Source: Pseudomonadota bacterium (lineage in GTDB: Bacteria > Pseudomonadota > Alphaproteobacteria > Rhizobiales > Hyphomicrobiaceae). Taken from it: a DNA stretch of 48,970 nt. Under the pieces are notes generated by a model that saw only the letters and a program-made list of their open reading frames with translations, did not search any database and was not told the DNA's origin. Every line of letters starts with the position of its first letter. The first letter of the stretch is position 1. Location of the stretch: NCBI GenBank assembly GCA_023387235.1, contig JAEWIJ010000148.1, positions 1 through 48,970 on the forward strand, in the 5' to 3' direction. Positions 40,522-48,717 of this stretch are shown in pieces. Made by a program: the position numbers and the translations under genes.

Positions 40522-41856
40522 TCACTGCTCCTTCGAGCAATCGCGCGGCGTGATCTTCTTCTCCTCGGCGTACTTTGCCGAGACTTCCTTCACGAGCGGA
40601 TCGACGACCGAGCGATCGGCGCTGTAGTAGTCGGAGATGATCTTCCACTCCTTGCCATCCCACTGATGGACGCGGCCTTCGTCCGCACCCTGGTGGTCGG
40701 CGCAAGAGAACTTGATGGGCTTCAGCATGCCCTCGAAGCCGAGCTGCTTGATGCGCTCAGCCGTGAGGTTCAGGTTCTCGAAGCCCCAGCGCACCTGCTC
40801 GCCGGTCAGCGGCTTGTTGCCGAACTTGGCCTGTGCCGTGCGGATGGCCTCGGTGCCGAGCATCGAGTCGATCAGGCCGCGGTTGTAGAGAACCTGGGCA
40901 AACGTATCCTTGCCGACGCCCTGGTTCTTGGCGAACAGGTGCTTCTCGATATCCGCGTGGACGCCGAACTTGCCCGCCGGATGCTGCAGCAGGAGTGCCT
41001 TGTAGCCCTTGGCCTGATCGCCCGCGGGGATCACGTCAGGCTCGGCACCGGACCACCACACGCCGATGATCTTGTCGCGCGGATAAGCCACGGCCGCGGC
41101 TTCCTTGATCGAGGTCGAGTTCATCACGCCCCAGCCCCAGAGCAGAACGTAGTCGGGGCGGTCCTGGCGGATGGCAAGCCACTGCGACTTCTGCTCGACG
41201 CCCGGATGCGTGACCGGGATCGCCTTGAAGGTAAAGCCGTTGAGCTTGGCGCGCGCCTCGAGAGCGGGGATCGGCTCCTTGCCGTAGGGGCTGTCGTGAT
41301 AGACGAGGCTGATCTTCTTGCCCTTCAGATTGGCCATGCCGCCGAGTTCCTTGGCGACGTGCTGGATCGCGATGTCGGCCGCCGTCCAGTAGCTGCCGAG
41401 CGCGATGAAGTTCCAGGCGAAGACCGAGCCGTTGCGGCTGTCCGAACGGCCATAGCCCGTCGTCAGCAGAGGCATCTTGTCGCCCGGTGCCTTCTCGGTC
41501 AGCGCAAAGGTGATGCCCGTCGAGAGCGGCGAGAAGTACGCAGCACCCGTCGGGCCCTTGGCCTTCAGGCGCTCATAGCACTCGACGCCCTTGTCGGTCG
41601 CATAGCCGGTCTCGCATTCCTCCATGACGAGCTTGACGCCGTTGATGCCGCCGTCGCGCTCGTTGAGCATGGTGATGTAGTCCGCGGCGCCGTTGGCGAA
41701 CGGAATGCCGTTCGGCGCGTAGGCACCCGTCCGGTAGACGAGACGCGGGATGAACTGCTCGTTCTGTGCCATCACGGGGCCGGCCGACAGCACTAGTCCC
41801 GCTCCGGAGAGCACTGCGCTGGCTGCGGTGGCGAACGCCAAGGTCTTTCGCAACAT
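40522..41856 (-). CDS. ABC importer periplasmic binding protein, branched-chain/organic-acid type (LivK-like)
   Basis: 444 residues, type 1 periplasmic binding fold (Peripla_BP_6) of the HAAT family. The signal peptide (RKTLAFATAASAVLSGAG, cleavage near VMA/Q at residue 30) and the entry QFIPRLVYRTGAYAPNGIPF identify a subgroup longer than classical LivK (about 370 residues). This subgroup is often found beside acyl-CoA synthetase genes in Rhizobiales, which is a recollection, not a check. It contains GINGVKLVMEECETGY and, in the ligand cleft, YFSPLSTGITFAL. ATG 41856 is preferred because the signal peptide begins there; the open frame to 41949 is extension. It is transcribed with the permeases upstream and followed by two hairpins. 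Confidence 0.92.
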   Translation of the reverse strand: MLRKTLAFATAASAVLSGAGLVLSAGPVMAQNEQFIPRLVYRTGAYAPNGIPFANGAADYITMLNERDGGINGVKLVMEECETGYATDKGVECYERLKAKGPTGAAYFSPLSTGITFALTEKAPGDKMPLLTTGYGRSDSRNGSVFAWNFIALGSYWTAADIAIQHVAKELGGMANLKGKKISLVYHDSPYGKEPIPALEARAKLNGFTFKAIPVTHPGVEQKSQWLAIRQDRPDYVLLWGWGVMNSTSIKEAAAVAYPRDKIIGVWWSGAEPDVIPAGDQAKGYKALLLQHPAGKFGVHADIEKHLFAKNQGVGKDTFAQVLYNRGLIDSMLGTEAIRTAQAKFGNKPLTGEQVRWGFENLNLTAERIKQLGFEGMLKPIKFSCADHQGADEGRVHQWDGKEWKIISDYYSADRSVVDPLVKEVSAKYAEEKKITPRDCSKEQ

Positions 41857-41967
41857 ATTCTCCTCCTCACACACCGGCAAACGCCGGATTTTTCGCGGGT
41901 GCTTGTTCTTGTTCGCCCGGCTCGCCGCACCACTTCGCGGACCGGGCACTGGCTCCGACGTACGCCC

Positions 41968-43095
41968 TCAATAGGGGAAGGGCCACAGTCTGAGTTTCTC
42001 CTTCGCGATCGACCAGAGCCGCGCAAAGCCGTGCGGCTCGACGATCAAGAGATAGCAGATGAGCGCACCGGTCACGATGAAGACGAGGTGCGAGACGGTC
42101 TCGACGCCCACCGGCACGCCGAGCGCGTGCGGCACCTGATCGAGCAGGATGGGCAGGATCAGGATGAAGGCCGCACCGAGGAACGACCCGAGGATCGAAC
42201 CGAGCCCGCCGATGATGACCATGAACAGGAGCTGCAGCGAGCGGTCGATCGAGAAGGCCAAGGGCTCCCACGCGCCGAGGTAAATGAAGGCCCAGAGCGC
42301 ACCGGCCACGCCGACAATGAACGACGAGACGGCGAACGCTGTCAGCTTCGCATAGAGCGGTCGGATACCCATGAGCTCGGCCGCGATATCCATGTCGCGA
42401 ATCGCCATCCACTGGCGTCCGATATTGCCGCGGACGAGGTTCTTCGCGATGAGCGCGAAGACCGTCACGAAGATGAGGCACAGCAGGTAGCGCTCGATCG
42501 GCGAGTGAACCAAATAGCCGAAGAAATAGAGATCGGGCGCGGCGATCGAGCCGGAGGGCGCATAGTTTGTGAACCACTTCACGCGCAGGAACACCCAGTC
42601 GAAGAAGAACTGCGCGGCAAGCGTCGCGACGGCGAGATAGAGGCCCTTGATCCGAAGGCTCGGAATGCCGAACAGGATGCCGACGATCGCCGACATGAGC
42701 CCCCCGAGCAGGATCGAGACGATGACCGGCAGCGGCCGAATGCTGATCTCGGTGCCAAGAAACTCGAGCGGGATATGGACGCCGGTTCCGAACTTGTAGG
42801 CACTGTAGGCGCCGATGGCCATGAAGGCGCCGCTGCCGAGCGAAATCTGCCCGCAGTAGCCGACGAGGATGTTCACGCCGATCGCTGCCAGCGAAAGAAT
42901 GAGAAACGGGATCAGGATCGCACGCAGCATGTAATCGCTGCCGAGCGGCCAGAGCTGGAAGTGCGCAAGCAGCGGAATGCCGACGAAGGCGAACGCAAGC
43001 AGGATGAGAAGCGCCATGCGGTCCTGGCGGATCGGAAAGATCGCCATGTCCGCGGCGTAGGAGGTCTTGAACTGGCCGGCCTCGCGATAGAGCAC
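41968..43095 (-). CDS. Branched-chain-type ABC importer permease, LivM type
   Basis: 375 residues, HAAT-family permease with about ten hydrophobic segments. A 40-residue N-terminal extension with charged residues (REAGQFKTSYAADMAIFPIR) precedes the first helix. Conserved pieces are GVNILVGYCGQISLGSGAFM near 90-110, the EAA-like loop RNLVRGNIGRQWMAIRDMDI with AAELMGI after it, and GGLGSILGSFLGAAFI. It starts with GTG at 43093-43095 behind GAGGAGG. It lies 12 bp after the LivH-type gene. The C-terminal end (LRLWPFPY) resembles other permeases of acyl-CoA-synthetase-linked operons. Confidence 0.93.
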   Translation of the reverse strand: MLYREAGQFKTSYAADMAIFPIRQDRMALLILLAFAFVGIPLLAHFQLWPLGSDYMLRAILIPFLILSLAAIGVNILVGYCGQISLGSGAFMAIGAYSAYKFGTGVHIPLEFLGTEISIRPLPVIVSILLGGLMSAIVGILFGIPSLRIKGLYLAVATLAAQFFFDWVFLRVKWFTNYAPSGSIAAPDLYFFGYLVHSPIERYLLCLIFVTVFALIAKNLVRGNIGRQWMAIRDMDIAAELMGIRPLYAKLTAFAVSSFIVGVAGALWAFIYLGAWEPLAFSIDRSLQLLFMVIIGGLGSILGSFLGAAFILILPILLDQVPHALGVPVGVETVSHLVFIVTGALICYLLIVEPHGFARLWSIAKEKLRLWPFPY

Positions 43096-43107
43096 GCCCT
43101 CGCCTCC

Positions 43108-44037
43108 TCAGATGCGTTCGATGATGCGCTCGCCGAAGAGGCCCTGCGGCCTCACGAGGAGCACGACCAGAGCCAGCACGTAGGCGAACCAGTACTCGAT
43201 ACCACCGCCGATCTGCTGGCCGAGATAGACCTCGGCGATCTTCTCGCCCGCGCCGACGATGAGCCCGCCGACGATGGCGCCCGGCACCGAGGTGAACCCG
43301 CCGATGATGAGCACGGGGAGCGCCTTCAGCGCCAGGAAAACGATCGAGAACTGCACGCCGAGCTTCGTGCCCCACACGGTCGCGGCGACGAGCGCGACGA
43401 GGCCGGCGACGAGCCACACGACGAACCAGATCCAGGTGATCGGAATGCCGACCGACTCGGCCGCCGCATGGTCGTCAGCGACGGCGCGAAGCGCGCGGCC
43501 CGTCTTGGTGCGCTGGAAGAAGATCGCCAATCCGGCGACGAGCGCGCCGGCAATCAGGCCGCCCCAGACGTCGAGCTTGTTCACGAGGAGCCCGCCGTCG
43601 AAGATGCTGCCGAGAATGAACCAGGCATCCGTCGGGAAGAGCGAGAGCGGATAGACATCCGAGCCGAAGATCATCTGGCCGGCGCCTTCGAGCACGAAGG
43701 TTATGCCGATCGTCGCCATGAAGAGCGAGAGATCGCTCTGATTGACGAGCGGACCGAGCACGAGCTTCTGGATGAGCGCCGCCGTGATCGCCATGACGAC
43801 GGCGGCAAACAGCAGCCCCAGCACGATCGAGGCCCATAATGGAATGCCGTGCGCGACCATGAAATCGAGCGAGCGCACGAGCGCGAGGCCGGCGAGCAGC
43901 ACCATCGCGCCTTGCGCGAAGTTGAACACGCCCGAGGCCTTGAAGATGAGCACGAAGCCGAGCGCGACGAGCGAATAGAGCACGCCGGCCAGCAGGCCGC
44001 CGATGAGCACTTCCAGGAACTGACCGAGGACGAGCAC
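43108..44037 (-). CDS. Branched-chain-type ABC importer permease, LivH type
   Basis: 309 residues with eight or so membrane helices. The N-terminal GGLLAGVLYSLVALGFVLIF and KASGVFNFAQGAMVLLAGLA are classic LivH signatures. The EAA-like loop is RTKTGRALRAVADDHAAAES with VGIP after it, and GGFTSVPGAIVGGLIVGAGE completes the family pattern. Start is GTG 44037, 9 bp downstream of the LivG-type stop (44047). It forms the translocation pore with the LivM-type protein. Confidence 0.94.
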   Translation of the reverse strand: MLVLGQFLEVLIGGLLAGVLYSLVALGFVLIFKASGVFNFAQGAMVLLAGLALVRSLDFMVAHGIPLWASIVLGLLFAAVVMAITAALIQKLVLGPLVNQSDLSLFMATIGITFVLEGAGQMIFGSDVYPLSLFPTDAWFILGSIFDGGLLVNKLDVWGGLIAGALVAGLAIFFQRTKTGRALRAVADDHAAAESVGIPITWIWFVVWLVAGLVALVAATVWGTKLGVQFSIVFLALKALPVLIIGGFTSVPGAIVGGLIVGAGEKIAEVYLGQQIGGGIEYWFAYVLALVVLLVRPQGLFGERIIERI

Positions 44038-44046
44038 GCGCGCTCC

Positions 44047-44883
44047 TTAATGGCTGATGCCGAGATAGGCGTCGATGACGCGCTGGTCGCGCTGGACCTC
44101 GTCGGGCGTGCCGTCGGCGATCTTGCGGCCGTATTCGAGAACGACGACGCGATCCGAGATGTCCATGACGACGCCCATGTCGTGCTCGATCAACGCGACC
44201 GTGGTCCCGAGCTGGTCGTTGACCGTCAGGATGTAGCGGGACATGTCCTTCTTCTCTTCGAGGTTCATGCCGGCCATGGGCTCGTCGAGAAGCAGAAGCT
44301 CCGGCTCCATGGCGAGCGCACGGCCGAGCTCGACGCGCTTCTGGAGGCCGTACGGGAGCTTGCCGACGGGTGCCTTGCGAATGTGCTGGATCTCGAGGAA
44401 ATCGATGATCTTCTCGACGGCCTCGCGATGCTGGATCTCCTCGGCGAGCGCCGGTCCCCAGTGGAGCGCCTGCCAGAGAAGGCCGCGGCGCATCTTGAGC
44501 GCGCGCCCGGCCATGATGTTGTCGAGCGTCGACATACCCTTGAAGAGCGCGAGGTTCTGGAAGGTGCGCGAGACGCCCTGCGATGCGGCGATGTAGGGGC
44601 GCATGACGCTGCGCTTTTTTCCCTTGAAGGTGATCGTGCCCTGATTGGGATGGTAGAAGCCGTTGATCACGTTCAGCATGGACGTCTTGCCGGCGCCGTT
44701 CGGGCCAATGATGGCGCGAACCTCGCCCTTGCGGATATCGAAGCTCACATCCGTGATCGCCTTCACGCCGCCGAACGCGAGTGAGACGTTCTCGACCGAG
44801 AGCACCACATCGCCGATCGCGCGGTCGGAAACCGCGTGCGCAGCGCCGGCAGCTCCCGAGCGCTCCTGAATGTCCGCCTTCAT
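44047..44883 (-). CDS. Branched-chain-type ABC importer ATPase, LivG type
   Basis: 278 residues, first ATPase of the importer. An N-terminal leader of about 24 residues precedes the domain. Walker A is GPNGAGKTS at 60-68; the signature is the LivG-type variant KLPYGLQKRVELGRALA; and Walker B is PELLLLDEPMAGMN. The BCA_ABC_TP C-terminal motif (IADGTPDEVQRDQRVIDAYL) is present. ATG 44883 overlaps the stop of the acyl-CoA synthetase gene by 4 nt (ATGA), so the synthetase and the transporter are translationally coupled. Confidence 0.95.
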   Translation of the reverse strand: MKADIQERSGAAGAAHAVSDRAIGDVVLSVENVSLAFGGVKAITDVSFDIRKGEVRAIIGPNGAGKTSMLNVINGFYHPNQGTITFKGKKRSVMRPYIAASQGVSRTFQNLALFKGMSTLDNIMAGRALKMRRGLLWQALHWGPALAEEIQHREAVEKIIDFLEIQHIRKAPVGKLPYGLQKRVELGRALAMEPELLLLDEPMAGMNLEEKKDMSRYILTVNDQLGTTVALIEHDMGVVMDISDRVVVLEYGRKIADGTPDEVQRDQRVIDAYLGISH

Positions 44884-46877
44884 TCCGCGGCCTCCCGCAG
44901 TGCCGCCTTGGCAGGTGGATAGGTCTTCATGTCCACGATCTTCACATCGCCCTCGATGACGCCCTTGCGGCCATCCTCGAAGGTGACCTCGGTCTTGATC
45001 AGGCAGCGCGGGCTCCCGTCGTAGAGCGCCGCGATCAGGGGCGCATAGCGGTCGGCGATGAAGCTGCGGCGCACCTTCAGCGTGCGTGTCAGCTCGCCGT
45101 CGTCCGCATCGAGCTCCTTGTGCAGGATCAGGAAGCGACGGATCTGCGAGCCCGCGACCATCTCCTCGCCGGCGAGCGACTTGTTCAGCTCATCGATGCG
45201 CCGCTCGATGATGGCATAGACTTCCGGATGCGCGGCGAGCTCCTGATAGCTCGCGTAGATCACGTTGTTGCGCTCTGCCCAGTTGCCGACCGACGTCAGA
45301 TCGATATTGAGCAGCACCGTCACAAAATCGCGACCATGGCCGATCGCGACGGCCTCCTTGATCTCCGGATAGAACTTGAGGCGGTTCTCGACGTACTTCG
45401 GCGCGAATAGCGTCCCGTCGGTCAGGCGGCCCACGTCCTTGGCGCGATCGATGATGCGCAGATGCCCGCGCTGGTCGATGAAGCCCGCGTCGCCGGTGTG
45501 CACCCAACCGTCGCTCGTCTTCGTCTCGGCCGTCGCCTCGTCGTTCTTATAGTAGCGCAGGAAGACGCCGGGGCTCTTGAAGAGCACCTCGCCGTTCTCG
45601 GCGATCCTGATCTCGACATCCGGTCCCGGTTTGCCGACGGTCTCGGGATAGACTTCGCCGTTGGGCTGGAGGGTGATGAAGACGCTCGCCTCGGTCTGCC
45701 CGTAGAGCTGCTTCAGATTCATGCCGAGCGAGCGGAAGAAGCTGAAGAGCTCGGGGCCGATAGCCTCGCCCGCCGTATAGGCGACGCGCAGGTTCGAAAA
45801 GCCCATGCGGTTGCGCAGCGGCGCGTATACGAGGAGATCGCCGAGACGATAGCGCAGACGATCGCCGAACGGAACAGGACGCCCATCGAGCATGGGCTCG
45901 CCGACCCGGCGCGCGACCTTGAGGAAATAGTTGAAGATGCCCTTCTTCAGCCAGCCTGCGTCCTCCATGCGCACCATGATCTGCGTGAGCATGTTCTCGA
46001 ACACGCGCGGCGGCGCGAAGAAGTACGTGGGACCGATCTCGCGGCGGTCCTCGGTGATCGTGTCCGGGCTCTCGGGGCACGAGACGCAGAGCGCGCCGGC
46101 ATAGGCCTGGCCGTACGAGAAGATGTGATCGCCGACCCAGGCCATGGGGAGGTAGGCGATCATGGTGTCGTCGGGCGTGAAATGATCGAAGAGATTGGCA
46201 TTGCGTCCCGAGACGACGACGTTCTCCTGCGTGAGCATCACGCCTTTCGGGCGCCCCGTGGTGCCGGAGGTGTAGAGCACAACGCTGACGTCGCTCCCCT
46301 TTCCGGCCGCAATGCCGTCGAGCCACGCCTTGCGGACGGCGGGGTCGGCTTTGAGTGCCTTGCGTCCCGCCTCCTGAATGCTCTCGATCGAGACGAGATC
46401 ATTGGGATCGTATTTCTGGAGGCCACGCGGATCGTTGTAGATGATCTTGCGGATGGTGCCGACGTCCTCGGCAATGGAGAGCACCTTGTCGGCCTGCTCC
46501 TGATCCTCGACGATGGCGTACTTCACCTCGGCGTGCTTGAGGACATAGGCCATCTCCTCGGCGACCGAGTCCTGATAGACGGGCACCGGAATGGCGCCGA
46601 GGCTCTGCGCCGCGCAGAACGCCCAATAGAGATGGGGCCGGTTGTCACCGATGATCGCAACCGTATCGCCGGCCTCGAGTCCGAGCAGCTTCAGCCCGAC
46701 CCCGAAGGCCTCGATCTCGTCCTTCGTCTGGCTCCATGTCCACGTCTGCCAGATGCCGAAAGCCTTCTCGCGGAAAGCCGGCCGGGAGCCATAGAGGCGC
46801 GCATTGTGCAGGAGCAGTTTCGGAACGGTGTCGAGCGCGGACGCGGATGCGTCGGCAGGCGCAGCAATTGCGTTCAC
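44880..46877 (-). CDS. AMP-forming long-chain-type acyl-CoA synthetase
   Basis: 665 residues, size of FadD15/ACSL-type enzymes rather than short acetyl- or benzoyl-CoA ligases. The adenylation motifs are intact: YTSGTTGRPKG at 202-212, YGQTEAS at 392-398, WVHTGD at 458-463 and RIIDRAKD at 474-481, with a late LTRTLKVRRSF region carrying the C-terminal Lys. It turns a carboxylic acid, ATP and CoA into acyl-CoA, AMP and PPi. GTG 46877 follows GGAGGAG (6-nt spacing) and is the first gene of the operon. Its coupling to LivGHMKF-type genes suggests that the importer supplies its substrate, which would be trapped as a CoA ester; fatty or aromatic acids are possible, neither is shown. Confidence 0.93.
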   Translation of the reverse strand: MNAIAAPADASASALDTVPKLLLHNARLYGSRPAFREKAFGIWQTWTWSQTKDEIEAFGVGLKLLGLEAGDTVAIIGDNRPHLYWAFCAAQSLGAIPVPVYQDSVAEEMAYVLKHAEVKYAIVEDQEQADKVLSIAEDVGTIRKIIYNDPRGLQKYDPNDLVSIESIQEAGRKALKADPAVRKAWLDGIAAGKGSDVSVVLYTSGTTGRPKGVMLTQENVVVSGRNANLFDHFTPDDTMIAYLPMAWVGDHIFSYGQAYAGALCVSCPESPDTITEDRREIGPTYFFAPPRVFENMLTQIMVRMEDAGWLKKGIFNYFLKVARRVGEPMLDGRPVPFGDRLRYRLGDLLVYAPLRNRMGFSNLRVAYTAGEAIGPELFSFFRSLGMNLKQLYGQTEASVFITLQPNGEVYPETVGKPGPDVEIRIAENGEVLFKSPGVFLRYYKNDEATAETKTSDGWVHTGDAGFIDQRGHLRIIDRAKDVGRLTDGTLFAPKYVENRLKFYPEIKEAVAIGHGRDFVTVLLNIDLTSVGNWAERNNVIYASYQELAAHPEVYAIIERRIDELNKSLAGEEMVAGSQIRRFLILHKELDADDGELTRTLKVRRSFIADRYAPLIAALYDGSPRCLIKTEVTFEDGRKGVIEGDVKIVDMKTYPPAKAALREAAE

Positions 46878-47082
46878 CGTATTCTCCTCCCTTCGACCCT
46901 GCAGACCGCTTTACTGCGGCTTCTTTCCGTCAGGAACCGCTTCCTTAGTTCAACCCGGCGGAACGCGCAAGCGCGTGCATCTCAAGGCTTTCCAAGCTCC
47001 GGGCCGCGATCCTCCGGCCTCTGATGCTCTCTTTCACCAGATCCGGCACGCCACATCATACCAGAGAATGCCGTGGCGCGGC
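46878..47082. promoter_or_regulatory. Upstream region of the acyl-CoA synthetase-importer operon
   Basis: 205 bp between the PP2C gene stop and the synthetase start, both on the minus strand. The strong ribosome site of the synthetase (46884-46891) is visible. The operon promoter should be here, but I cannot name a -35/-10 pair or an operator. No small gene is apparent. Confidence 0.35.
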
Positions 47083-47853
47083 TCATGCGCCAACGGTAAC
47101 CACGACGACGGTCGTGTTGTCCTGGTGCGGCACATTGGCCTCCCGCACCGCAGCGATCAGCGCGTCGGCCGTGGGGGCCGGGCCATCCTTGCGATAGGCC
47201 GCGATGATGCGTGCGATCTCGACGTCGGCGATCGAGTGAATGCCGTCGCTGGCGAGCACGACCACGTCCTCGCTTTGGAGCGGCCATGGGCTCTGCGAGA
47301 GGTCGACCAAGTCCAGGTCCTCGCCGACGACGGCTGAACGCAGCATGTGCCGCCGCGGGTCGTCCTCGGCCTCCTCGGGCGTGAGGCGGCCCGATGCCAC
47401 GAGCTTGTCGATCACGGGCGCCATCGAGTGGTCCTCGTTGAGACGCGCCATCTCGCCGCGTCGGTAGAGGTAGAGGGGGCTGTCGCCGACGCTGACCCAG
47501 CTCGCATGATCGTCGTGGAAGGCGACGCCGACGAGGGTCGATCCCATGCCGCGAAGCTGCGGCTGAACCGCGACGAGGGCGCTGACGGCACCGTTCGCGG
47601 CATTGAGCGCCGCCTTGAGCCGCTGGCGCGCGCTGCCCTGCTGCTCGATGTACTGGGCCTCGAACCCGGTGCACACGGCGTCGCTCGCGATGGCGCCGCC
47701 CGCGTGGCCACCCATGCCATCGGCGAGGACAGCAAGAAGCCGCGTCGGCTCGCCCGCGGCGGGCGTGCCCTCGGGTGCCGACCAAACGGACGCAGCATCC
47801 TCCTGGTAGCTGCGGGCCCCCTGGCTGGCTCTTATCGCGACGTCGAACCTCAC
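47083..47853 (-). CDS. PP2C-family serine/threonine phosphatase
   Basis: 256 residues, PPM/PP2C metal-dependent protein phosphatase. The metal-binding elements are present: RSYQEDAA near 14-21 with Asp19, VLADGMGGHAGG at 42-53 with Asp45, SVGDSPLYLYRRG at 121-133 and VVLASDGIHS at 198-207 with Asp203. The last DNTTVVVV motif is also present near the C-terminus. No membrane segment or signal is visible. GTG 47853 is the start. It is transcribed after two FHA-domain genes, an arrangement typical of phosphosignalling modules in which FHA domains read phosphothreonine and PP2C removes it; the partner kinase is not in the window and may lie to the right. Confidence 0.93.
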   Translation of the reverse strand: MRFDVAIRASQGARSYQEDAASVWSAPEGTPAAGEPTRLLAVLADGMGGHAGGAIASDAVCTGFEAQYIEQQGSARQRLKAALNAANGAVSALVAVQPQLRGMGSTLVGVAFHDDHASWVSVGDSPLYLYRRGEMARLNEDHSMAPVIDKLVASGRLTPEEAEDDPRRHMLRSAVVGEDLDLVDLSQSPWPLQSEDVVVLASDGIHSIADVEIARIIAAYRKDGPAPTADALIAAVREANVPHQDNTTVVVVTVGA

Positions 47854-47970
47854 AGAACCGACCTCTGCTTCCTGGCTGCCCGCAGGCCCCCCAAAGTCAT
47901 GGGTCGGCGGGTCCGGAGCGTCAAGGGCCCTCGGAGGCAGCCGAGGGGCGCCCTATGGAGGTCCGGGCCC

Positions 47971-48717
47971 TCAGCCCTTGAGGTCGTTCAGCTCCGACCA
48001 GTCGAAGTCCATGCCGCAGAAGGGCACGAAGGCGAGCTGCGTACGCCCGACCGTGATGAGGTCCATGGGTGAGAGCTCGACGGCACCGGTCGGCTTCTTC
48101 TCGTTCACGGCCACGATGTTCGTCTTGGCGAGATTGGGCACCAGCAGAAATTTGCGATCGACGGAGTCGTAGCGCAGATAGGCCTGCTCCTCGCTCGATA
48201 TGGCCTCATCGCCGAAATTGAGCGGAATGCGCTGCGTCGATGCGCGCCCGATGGTGTTGTTGCCCTCGTAGATGGGGCGGAATGCGCCGAGTCCGGGCCC
48301 GCCGACGACGACCAGCCAGCCGACGACCGGATCCTGATGGAATTCGCCGCGCTTTACAGCGGATCGGCCCCGCACCAGTTGCGTGCGCGGCGGCGCCGAG
48401 ACCGGATCATCGGACGCGGTCGGCGGCTCGATCTCGACGTGCTTGCTCGCGGGGCGAGGCGCGAGGCGCGCGACAACCGTCGGCGGTGCCTCGGCGGCGG
48501 GTGCCGCGGGAAGCGGCGGCGGCACGCGCAGGGTTGCCTCCGACGGATGCGTCTCGAGCGGCGCGCGCTCGTCCGTGACTTCGGTCACACGCGCGTCGTC
48601 ACGCCCGGCCGCGATGAGTGCTTCGCGCAGCGAGCCGTTTGAGCGGGCCGATGCGGCGCGTCGCAATCCCGTCGGCGGCCCACTCGGCGGGCTCGTCACC
48701 GGCGTCTCGTTCGTCAT
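47971..48717 (-). CDS. FHA domain-containing protein
   Basis: 248 residues. A disordered Pro/Ala/Arg-rich N-terminal part (1-130) precedes one FHA domain (about 142-240): NNTIGRASTQRIPLNF, ISSEEQAYLRYD and TNIVAVNEKKPTGAVEL follow the FHA strand order. The phosphothreonine-binding motif is not canonical: SxxH reads SSEEQ, so the usual His is Gln, and NG reads NIVAVN. The start is ATG 48717 with GGAG 7 nt upstream, giving 119 nt of overlap with the frame of the upstream FHA gene; the true end of that gene is uncertain. It lies 117 bp before the PP2C gene. Confidence 0.82.
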   Translation of the reverse strand: MTNETPVTSPPSGPPTGLRRAASARSNGSLREALIAAGRDDARVTEVTDERAPLETHPSEATLRVPPPLPAAPAAEAPPTVVARLAPRPASKHVEIEPPTASDDPVSAPPRTQLVRGRSAVKRGEFHQDPVVGWLVVVGGPGLGAFRPIYEGNNTIGRASTQRIPLNFGDEAISSEEQAYLRYDSVDRKFLLVPNLAKTNIVAVNEKKPTGAVELSPMDLITVGRTQLAFVPFCGMDFDWSELNDLKG

